Shown here in pieces: positions 9,065-17,348 of a DNA stretch of 64,000 bases (position 1 is its first letter; each line of letters starts with the position of its first letter). The notes under the pieces are model-generated. The model was not told the DNA's origin. It was given only the letters and a program-made list of their open reading frames with translations, and searched no databases. Source of the DNA: Pyropia yezoensis (lineage: Eukaryota > Rhodophyta > Bangiophyceae > Bangiales > Bangiaceae). The DNA is taken from assembly GCA_009829735.1 (NCBI GenBank), contig CM020619.1, positions 29,290,063 through 29,354,062 of the forward strand. Reading direction: 5' to 3'. The position numbers and the translations under genes are program-made.

Positions 9065-10204
9065 TCACACGCTGGTGACCTTGTTTGCTTCTTTTCCATG
9101 CTCCAGGTTGTAGCGGACCCATGCCGCCCTCCAGAGCGCAGAGTAGCTGACGGACACAGTCAGCGCCACGCGAATAGACGACAGGCTGGCGTCGAAGCGC
9201 AGATCGTTCTGCGTTACAACGATTGGCCGGCGGGTCTCGCCTGGGAGTGCACATCGCCAGCGCCACGACGCTGTTCTCAGCTCCGTGGGTGCCAGCTCGA
9301 GAAACCTCAAACTGGTTCCTAGCTTAGGTCGTAGCCACGTGAAAAACGCCCAGACCCCTCTCTGGCTGACTTGGCCCATGGACGACACCCGACCTGCCTG
9401 CAAGAAGCACTGCACCATAGGCGCAGAGACGTCGCGTATCGTAGTTTTGACTTCGGGCGCCAGGCCGGTGGTCGGCTGCAAACGGGGCTCTGTCAGGTCC
9501 CGCCCCGGGTCGTCGGTCTGTACATGCAACTGCCGGTGGGCAAGCGCTTGCAGGTGGGGCACCGGATCTTCGTCGAGATCGAAGAGAGTTGCGGAAGGGG
9601 CATCGGTAGCAACCACGCCAGCCGGTTCGTCTGGGTCGAGGCAAACAAGTGTACGCACGCGGTCGGTGGAGGGTGTATGTCCCGTGGGCCCCGGAATGCC
9701 TTCCACTTGTACAGGATGGCCGTGGTCCGGTTGACCGGGAACAGACGCGTGCAACACATCACCGAAGACTGTATCGGCGCCCCGAACATCCTGTTGACGT
9801 ACTGTAGCGCCGGTCTGCCCGGCTGCACCTGCACCTGCTGCGGTGGTCGTCCCGGATGCTCTTGTGACAGGCGCCCTCCTCGCAGGTTCGGTTGCCGCCA
9901 ATGTGGAAGATGTAGACTGGTCGAAGCGGGGGCGAGGCTGTGCCAGCACAAAAACTGTCTCCTCTGTCGAATCTGTCTGGTCCGTCGAGTCGGGATGCAC
10001 ACATACAAAGAAGCGCTGTGCATTGTCGTGCCCGTGAATCGAGGGGTCCGCGACGGTGCCTAGTATCCGCGAAGCAGCATGTAGAAACTCACCAGGGCCA
10101 CGGTGGTGCGCGGGCGGCACATGCGATCGCACATCTGCCGAATCCCCGGTCACAATGGAGACCACCTGGATCCGACGGCGGTGACCAGGAATCTCTCCGT
10201 CCAT
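9065..10204 (-). CDS. Hypothetical protein, function not recognised
   Basis: 379 residues from the first in-frame ATG (10204). The frame is open to 10534 without an ATG and with a poly-Pro run. The N-terminal 150 residues are Thr/Ala/Gly-rich. The C-terminal third (about 250-379) is more ordered, with WAFFTWLRPKLG and FLELAPTELRT segments. It ends 340 bp from the boundary of the Harbinger-like element, on its own strand. Base composition is less extreme than the neighbours and the frame crosses no homopolymer, which supports real coding. No domain, signal peptide or membrane segment is evident. It may be a single exon of a larger gene. Confidence 0.4.
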   Translation of the reverse strand: MDGEIPGHRRRIQVVSIVTGDSADVRSHVPPAHHRGPGEFLHAASRILGTVADPSIHGHDNAQRFFVCVHPDSTDQTDSTEETVFVLAQPRPRFDQSTSSTLAATEPARRAPVTRASGTTTAAGAGAAGQTGATVRQQDVRGADTVFGDVLHASVPGQPDHGHPVQVEGIPGPTGHTPSTDRVRTLVCLDPDEPAGVVATDAPSATLFDLDEDPVPHLQALAHRQLHVQTDDPGRDLTEPRLQPTTGLAPEVKTTIRDVSAPMVQCFLQAGRVSSMGQVSQRGVWAFFTWLRPKLGTSLRFLELAPTELRTASWRWRCALPGETRRPIVVTQNDLRFDASLSSIRVALTVSVSYSALWRAAWVRYNLEHGKEANKVTSV

Positions 10205-10711
10205 AGCAGACAGAAAACAGTAGCCGTGGCAAGCCGTACAACCCGAATTAGTAGCCCCGACACAGCGGCAGCCCCCACGGGCACCCCCAGGGGCGAGGCG
10301 AACAATATCCGTTCGGACGGGGACGCAGAACCCGCTGGAAGAGCGACTCAGACATAGGTGGCCAGGTGTCGGTCGGGGGGCGGGAAGGGGGGTGGCAGAG
10401 GGGGGGACTGGGGAACGGAAGACGGCGGGGGGGGGGGGGGGGGGGGGGGGTGCCGAAGAGACTAGAGAGCAGAGGTCGCCGGTGGTGGGAGGAGGAGGAA
10501 CGGTCGTCCCCGCCACGATGGACAGGCCAGGTATTTAGAGCATGTCTATCGGTGGAACCCAAAAATCATACTATTATGGGTTATAGCTCAGATCATGTCT
10601 ATCGGTGCACCTATAACCCATAAACAAATAGCTCTGAGCTATCCGCGGGGCCAAATCCGGGCTCGGATAGTGTAGCAGAAGTCACCTTGAAATCGCCGGA
10701 AAAATCGATGT

Positions 10712-10790
10712 TGGATGCCCGGAATCGAACCCACGCCATGGGACATGTGTTAACCAGGCGTTGTGGACCACTGCGCCACGGGTTGAATCC
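10712..10790 (-). ncRNA. tRNA-like sequence (pol III A and B boxes), probably SINE-like or decayed
   Basis: On the minus strand TGGCGCAGTGG (10778-10768) is a perfect A box and GGTTCGATTCC (10731-10721) a perfect B box, 36 nt apart as in tRNA genes. A 4-bp D stem (GGCG/CGCC) is present. The T stem and acceptor stem do not pair well, so a functional tRNA is unlikely. It sits inside the Harbinger-like element, and could be a tRNA-derived insertion or an internal pol III promoter. Confidence 0.45.
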
Positions 10791-11083
10791 TTGACACCTT
10801 GGGCCAGATATGGGGTTTTCAGCCCAAATCCTTACAGCACCGATCGCTGGGTCCGTTATACGTGGCAGTCGCGATACTGCCACAGATAGCACATAGGATA
10901 GCTCAGAGCCATCCTCTGGGCTACTATAGCCAAGCCAATCAGATTGGTTCCATCCCAGGAATGAGCGGCGGTGGCACAATTTCTGTTCAGAAGTAAAGAA
11001 GAAGTGGCACAAATATGGTGAGAGTGACCAGTACAACACTCACAACTGCAAAGCCCGCCTGTCCCTCCGTCCAACCAATGGCA

Positions 11084-11600
11084 CTACCCGCCGTCTTCGT
11101 TGGACCGCACGGCACGGAGGACGGCTAAAAAAGCTTGTCGTTGAGCCTCCACCGACATGCGGGAGTGGTCGTCGAGATCTCGAAAAGATCGACCAGTGCC
11201 CAGACGCCGTAGCGAGTTCAGAATCTTGACGTAGAAGGGATGGCCACGCCTGCCCGTGCAGTCGGTCCGCTGCAGCAGCGTCGGGTCCACGAGGGGCAGC
11301 TCGCGCTCCAGGACATGATACAACCGGAGAGGAACTCGGAACATTCCGCGAAAGTGGGAGGAGATATACCTCGGAGAGGATGACAGGTAGTCGGCAAACC
11401 AGGAACACGCACCTCGGTGTATGTTCGAAGCCGACCCTACCTGCAGCCCGCCCCACGCTGCTGGTACTGGCTCGAGCGCAGGCCCGCCGGCCGTTGCAGC
11501 AGCTAAACATACTTCGATAACAGCCTTTTCCACGTCATCGTCGCTCAACAGGTGCGTAAATAGGTCGTCCGTTGGAACGAAAACGGGGGGGGGGCGGGGG
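11084..11600 (-). pseudogene. N-terminal fragment of a PIF/Harbinger transposase
   Basis: The minus-strand frame lies inside the TIRs. It contains the layout that precedes the catalytic core in Harbinger transposases: SASNIHRG, WFADYL, FRGMFRVPLRLYHVLEREL, then GRRGHPFYVKILNSLRRLG, SFRDLDDHSRMS and a final helix with AFLAVLRAV. No aspartate/glutamate catalytic core follows; the frame stops at 11084. No ATG is seen at the 5' end, where a G-run (11587-11603) blocks the frame. It is a remnant that explains the element class but cannot supply transposition. Confidence 0.7.
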
Positions 11601-11873
11601 GAGGGAAGGTCGGACGGTGAGACGGGTTACGCAATGACAGGCAGGCAGGGATGTCGGCAGCGATTCACGAGCTTGTACGTTGTCTCGCCACTCTTCAAAC
11701 CCTTCAGACTTAGCAAATTAAATAGAATTTCACATCAAGTGGCTCTCATTTCCATATGCAAGTCTGCTGGAGAAGCCAGGATGGCTCAGGACCGATAGAC
11801 ATGCTCGGAGCTATAGCTATAAAAAGTAGCTGAATAGGTATGGGTTTTAGCTCCACTGATAGACATGCTCTTA

Positions 11874-12212
11874 GAAGGTATACCTCTCGTTCCGATCTGT
11901 CGATAAACGGTCTGTTCTGAACTCTGTCATTTACATACCCGCGGCGCTAGACTTAAACTATCTCTAAATATGTACATATGTGGTCAAGTCTGGGCGACAG
12001 CTTCCACTGGAACATGACCAGCCATTCGCAGTACCTAGATATTTATACTTCAAAGCGTTCAGATACTCTTCCATACATTCTAGATAGATGGTGTTTTGTC
12101 CCCAGTCCTAAGTATATACCCACCCGCACGCCAGTTGGTTCAACCCTCCAGTGCCGGCCACTCAATGCCTTCCGTCACGCACCATACAGTGCCTTCGCCA
12201 CACCCTCGGCAC
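11874..12212. other. Intergenic, no gene seen
   Basis: A comparatively A/T-rich stretch between the Harbinger-like element and a solo LTR. No coding frame or RNA gene is recognisable. Confidence 0.5.
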
Positions 12213-12783
12213 TGTAGCATCCCTGGCCCCGACCTGGCGCCGACACGAGACTGCAACCAGGGGGCACCAGGTGCCAGAACACGCCCGCCGTGTGGTGACG
12301 GTTGGCGGCCGTGGCCCGTGCCCGGCACTGGGATGCGGTGGACTACGCTACCCACACGGAAGAGAGGGATTATTGATGGGTTTTTGCATATTTGTGAGGG
12401 GCTTGATTTCAGAGTGATTGAGTGTGAGATTAGTGAGTGGGAATAAAATTAGTAGTGATAGTGGCCCCCAACCTGACGAGGTTAGACTCGGGTCGGGGCC
12501 ACTCGTGGGTATGGGGGGGCTACCTGGCCAACGTGCCGAGGCTCCCCTAGATGCACGTTAAGAGGGACAGCGAGGCGCCGTTGGCCCGCGCCCTCAGGAA
12601 AAAGACAACTGCGCCTTTGCTTTCCTCTTCCCCGTGTGCACTGCCGTGCGTATCTGTTTGCTCTGCGAGCAGGCACGTGAGGCAACAGGCATACGACTCT
12701 CGTAGTTCCCCTTTCTGTGTAACCTGTCCCTTTCCCCCGAGGGATACTGACACGTGTTTCTGAGGATCGAGTTTTATACCACA
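12213..12783 (+). repeat. Solo LTR of the element A family
   Basis: 571 bp from TGTAGCATCCC to ATACCACA, the same length as the LTR at 50630-51200 and clearly homologous along its length. Flanks are ggcac and ggcag, an imperfect 5-bp target duplication (four of five). No internal retroelement sequence adjoins it, so it is a solo LTR left by recombination. A coding frame in the same orientation starts 102 bp downstream, so the LTR may act as its promoter. Confidence 0.8.
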
Positions 12784-12805
12784 GGCAGTGCCTATCGACC
12801 GACCG

Positions 12806-12839
<34 letters not shown>

Positions 12840-12884
12840 CCGACCCGCCACGCCAAGCCACGCCGCCGACGCCCGCTTCCAGCT

Positions 12885-15434
12885 ATGGCGCAGCGTGAAG
12901 GACGCCTTTTGCTTCCCCCTCGCCAAGGACCGCCCCCGAATGCCAACAACGACGACGATCTGAGACGGCTGTTGCGGTGGCGTCACTTCCAAGGCAGGCG
13001 TGCGACAGATGCGACAGATGCTAGGCGTGCCATTAACCGGGACGCGCGCCGCATCCTCGACGACGCACACACCCTGGCGCCCAAGCACGGCTGTACACTA
13101 CCCAGCACGCGTTTTGACGGTCGCCGGGGAAAGTGGACGCGCGTTCCGATGCACGTGTACGATGACTGCCAGTTCATCGTGGCCACGGATGTTCACGGTC
13201 ACGCCGACCCTGTACAGGCCGGTGGAGGTGGTGCGCCCGCCAAGATCCTTTCGGCGCTCCGGTTTGCTGCAGCAGTATGTGTGGTGTGCAATGTCGCGCA
13301 CGCCCTGTCCGTGTTCATGGTGGAGATATGTTGCGGGACATACCGTCCGAGCGACGTACACGGAAGCTGGGTGACGGCTGCGCAAGCGTTCGGGTCCTTG
13401 CTTGACGCGTGGCCTGGTGCCTGCTTCGCACCCTGTGACGCAATGGATTCGTGGTGGTTTCCCGTCTACCAGACGATGGACGCACGGAACATTGTCTTGG
13501 GCGCGGTGGCCCTTATCGACCGCATCGTGCCTCGCGGGGTTGTGACCGGCTTCCGACCAGACGCGTTGCTGCCCTCGGTCGGTGTGGACGAGTTTTCTCC
13601 GACACCATTCAAAGATGCTATGCAGGACGTCATGCGGGCGGCGGGGCAGCCCCCGACCGCTGCGCATAGGGCGTGGCTAAAGCGTGGGCTCATCGTCCCT
13701 ATCTGGGCCGCTCACGGTAACGAGGACCTGTGGCGCGCCATCGGTGCGCAGAGCCGTGCCCTCGTCGCTGTCCAGGACGCACGCTTTCTTCCTCGCCCGC
13801 CTCTTGTACCAGAGGAGGTCTCCTATTTATGGGACCGGGCAAGGGACCCGACGAACGTGGTTTGGGGCGTATTTGCCTCACGTTTCCTATTGGCGACGCT
13901 GGCGTCTTGGTGGATATCTTTGTCGGAGGATGGTGCTCTGTGCGAGTTCAGCCGTACACTCAATGGCAAGCTCACCAGGGACTATGGCTATGCCGCACAA
14001 GATTGGTGGCGAGAGAGTACAACTTTTGAGGCTTGCGATCGTGAGATGCTGATACGGGTCAGTAATGTGCTTCAAGCAGCGGTAAATGTCAGGTGGAACA
14101 AGAGCGTGCCGCTCGCGTCCCTATGCGGCGAGAACGCCCAAGGTCTTCGTCGCGCCCACGTGAGACTGGACCCGAGTCGCAATGGGCGGGACATGTTTGT
14201 GTTTTGCGACAGTCATGGTACCCCTTGCCAAGTCACGCGTGACCGCCAAAGAGATGCCGTCACACAACCCCCCGAAGACGAGCTAACTCGACGCATTCGT
14301 TTGGTGAGCGCCGCTACATCCGCGTTCTCGGAAACCATACAAAGGAGGATTGAGCAAAACTTTGGGGGCCCCGAGGCGCAAGGGGATGATGAAGACGGGT
14401 CCACCGCCCCCGCCGAAGCAGGTGCTGATGGGGGCTCGTCGCCATGCGAAGATGAGTTGTTCTGGGCTGCCTTGGACAAGGACTACGGCCCCGAGGCGGT
14501 GGCGGCGGCGGCGGCAGAGAGGGTCAAAGAGCAAGAGCGCTAGGCGGCCGAGGCGGCGGCGGCCGAGGCGGCGGCGGCGGCGGCGGCAGAGAGGGCTAAA
14601 GAGCAAGAGCGCCAGGCGGCCGAGGCGGCGGCGGCCGAGGCGGCGGCGGCGGCGGCGGCAGAGAGGGCTAAAGAGCAAGAGCGCCAGGCGGCCGAGGCGG
14701 CGGCGGCTGAGGCGGCGGCTGCGGCGGCGGCAAAAGAGCAAGAGCGCCAGGCGGCCGAGCGGCGGCGCATGGTGGTACAGCTTCAAGCAGCCGAAGAAGA
14801 GGAGCAACGCCTGGTCGAGCGGCTGACTTTGACCACGCAAAGGCTGGAGCTCAAGAAGCAAGCGGTTGCCGACGCTAAACGGGAAGCCGATGTGGTACAG
14901 GCGGCAGCTCTGGCTGCGGTCCAGCGCGAAGAGCATGCGCTCGACGTACTGCGCTCCAAACTGTCGAAGACGACTGCCGAACTGGCAGAGGCATCCCACA
15001 CACTCGCCGTCGTACAGCAGGACTCGGATGAGGCCGGCGCCAAGCTTCGTACGGCATACAGAGCTGCTACAACCGCTTATACAGCTGTCAAAGCCGCGTC
15101 TGTGAAGCTGGGCGCGGCGCGCGCCTCGACCGAAAGGTGTGTCGAGGATGCCCAGAAGGCCTCCGTGGTAGAGTCTGCAGTTGTGTCGAGGTTAGACTCT
15201 CTAGCGGCCGCGGCCGACAGTGCCATTGACGACCTCCGGACGCACTGTGGAGAAGATGAGCACTGTGTGGCACTCATTGCGCAGCTCGACCTCATTCCCC
15301 GTGTACGACACGGACAACCTGTTTACGATCGGGTGCGTATCGCGCGTCGGACGGCAGAGACGGCGCGTCGGGCGGCAGAGACGGCAGGGACGCCGGTGGG
15401 CAGGGTCGACGAAAGAACACGGAAAGCCGTTTGA
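12885..15434 (+). CDS. Long Ala/coiled-coil protein, one in-frame TAG, function unknown
   Basis: ATG at 12885 opens a frame of 850 codons interrupted by a single TAG at 14541-14543; the same frame continues to 15434. The TAG replaces the CAG (Gln) found at the same point in the next two copies of a 24-residue repeat, so it is a C-to-T change. Residues 1-490 look globular with many Trp/Cys and no known motif. Residues 545-625 are a tandem AERAKEQERQAAEAA repeat. The remaining 220 are Ala/Glu/Gln-rich and likely coiled coil. The upstream neighbour is a solo LTR. The product is truncated at 552 residues unless the stop is read through or is an error. Possibly part of a mobile element with the Ulp1/GIY-YIG genes nearby; inference. 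Confidence 0.6.
14496..14753 (+). repeat. 72-bp coding tandem repeat (about 3.5 copies)
   Basis: The unit is built of (gcg)n plus gagagggctaaagagcaaga and encodes 24 residues. Full copies start at 14544 and 14616, with partial copies before and after. The partial first copy ends in cgcTAG where later copies read cgcCAG. Confidence 0.8.
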
Positions 15435-15516
15435 CAAACGAGTCACAGGGAAAGTCAGGGGGGGGGGTCCTCGGGGGAGAGCGAGCAAGAGCGAGGGGGG
15501 GTGTGAGAGGGGGGGG

Positions 15517-15715
15517 GGGTGTGAAGTGCAAACTGTGAATTTGGGGTGGCACGATCACTGGACGACACCAGGGGGGGCGTCAGAGGGGGTGGGTGCAAAA
15601 AGCAAACTGTGAATTTGGTCGTCCACGATCACTGGACGACACCAGGGGGGGGGCGTGAGAGGGGGTGGGGGTGTGAAGTGTAAACTGTGAATTTGGCGTG
15701 GTCGTTGGTCGTACA
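15517..15715 (+). repeat. Tandem repeat of about 75 bp, 2.5 copies
   Basis: Units share aaactgtgaatttgg, cacgatcactggacgacacc and a G run with gtgagaggggg. Copies begin near 15519 and 15593, with a partial third from 15669. It lies 80 bp beyond the end of the long coiled-coil ORF and is non-coding. Confidence 0.75.
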
Positions 15716-17348
15716 CTACATATGTATCGGTAGTGTACGGCCCAACTGTGGGGGCAACCGGCTGTGGGTCTTGGCCGCGGGCGGCGGTTTGACCGAGGGC
15801 GCGGGAGAGCCGCGCCGGGTGACGAGCGGCGCGGCTGGGGGAGGGGCAGAGGAGGCTGGACGGGGAGCGGAGGTGCTGGCGGCGAGGCCCACCGGGGGCC
15901 AGCGGTTGCCGCGGGTCCCCGCGGCGCGGAAGCGGCGACGACGATTGCCAAGTGGTTGCGTGGGGACGAGCGGGCCCCCGCGGTGGAGCGGGACGGAGAG
16001 GCCGGGGCGGGGCGGGCACCGCTATTGGGCGGCGGCCGGTGGCAGTCGGATTTGACGGGGCGACGGGACGGCGCCGACGCCGACGTCACTGCAGACAGCA
16101 GCGGGACGGGAAGGCTGTGGCCGACGCCCAACGCGGGGAGCGGGCCGAGCGGTGCGGTGGACCGGGACCAACGCTGCATCAGCCCTGCACGGCGGAGGAG
16201 GCCCGGCCTTGGACCTGCCCCTGTCACCAAACGGGGAGCGGGACGAGCGGGGCGAGGGGGAGCGCACCGACTGGCGCAGGGACCGGGTGTGGGTGCTGCG
16301 CAACGGGGAGGGCGCGCCAGTGTGTGGGATGGATGAGGGTGGGTGTGTGGGGTGGACGACGGTTGGTGTGTGCCAAGTGGGTGGCGAGATGGGCGCGTGC
16401 GGGTGGAGCGCCCATCTTGCATCGTCTAGAGGGGCCAAGTGGGCCCCGGGTGGGGAGCGTGAGTGGAGGATTTGGGCTGAGGACCGCGGCTGCCTACCGG
16501 TACACAACACCGGCCGGGGAGGGCGCGAGGGAGAGGCAGGGACAACACAGGGACTTTACTCACGCCTACTCGCCAAGGTGGGGCCCCACGCGCGCCTGCT
16601 CACAGCTACGCGGCGCGCGCTGGGTGGACTTTCCACATGACGCTGCTCAAGGGCCCGCGACTGGGGTCGTTTGGGATCACCATTGTGAACTGCGCCGACA
16701 TGCTGGCCCTCATCAACGTTGCCGGGGGAGTGTGGGTGGACGACGGCGCTGCCAATGTCGATGTGGTTGTCATAGGCGGTGCAAAGGTGGATAAGAAGGG
16801 AGCGCGGGGGGGGGGGGGCGAGGGGCGGCGGCTTTCGCGGTGGTTCATGGTCAGGGGCGGGAGGCCCGTGTGAGTGACAAGTGGCTACCAGACTGTATCG
16901 CAACGTGGGAGTGCCTGCCCTTCACGGCCTACCTGGTCTAGTACATCGTGCAATGTTGCATGTCCTTCTTGTCCGCATGGATGGGCGGACGGGTTTGGGA
17001 TGGTCTCCTGTCCCGTCGCCGAACTCGGTTTGTGCCTCTGTACGGGGCGGCCGCTGCCCACCGACTGGAACGAATTCGCCGTGGTGGGGCCTACAAGGCG
17101 TACTCTGTGCTCGAGACAGAGCGGATTCCCCCTCCCTCCCCCCAGACCGGGCAGCCAAACCAGCCATGGAACCCGGTGACCTCGGGTGCTATTTTGTCGC
17201 CTCTGTGTCATGCCACTGGTGCTAACCCTGTGGTTGGGTGGGATGGCGGCCAGTGGGTCGGCCCAGGGGCGTGTGGCTGGCAGTTCTACCGGCCACCAGT
17301 CGACAGCCCAAAATAAACAAAAAGTGGCCCGTGTCGGTGAGTAGTGGC
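15716..17348. other. Region without a confident gene; decayed fragments
   Basis: Short plus-strand frames near 16230-16870 and 16950-17316 have protein-like composition but are broken and show no recognised motif. A direct repeat of about 76 bp is present at 16862-16937 and 17325-17400 (shared pieces cccgtgt, gtggct, cagactgtat, cacggcc, acctggt). This may be the degraded flank of the Ulp1/GIY-YIG unit. Confidence 0.4.

Larger units (their letters stand above)
10538..11870 (-). mobile_element. PIF/Harbinger-like DNA transposon, deletion derivative
   Basis: 1333 bp with terminal inverted repeats GAGCATGTCTATCGGTGGA at 10538 and its complement ending at 11870 (one mismatch in 19), flanked by a TTA target duplication (10535-10537 and 11871-11873). 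A 3-bp TTA/TAA duplication and TIRs starting GAGCAT are typical of PIF/Harbinger. Each end also has a second, inner TIR-like copy (10591-10607 and 11792-11806). Inside are a transposase N-terminal fragment on the minus strand and a tRNA-like sequence. The DDE catalytic part and the Myb-like accessory gene are absent, so the element is non-autonomous. Confidence 0.75.

Noticed and set aside
10712-10790. Functional tRNA gene
   Set aside because: A and B boxes are good, but acceptor and T stems do not pair.
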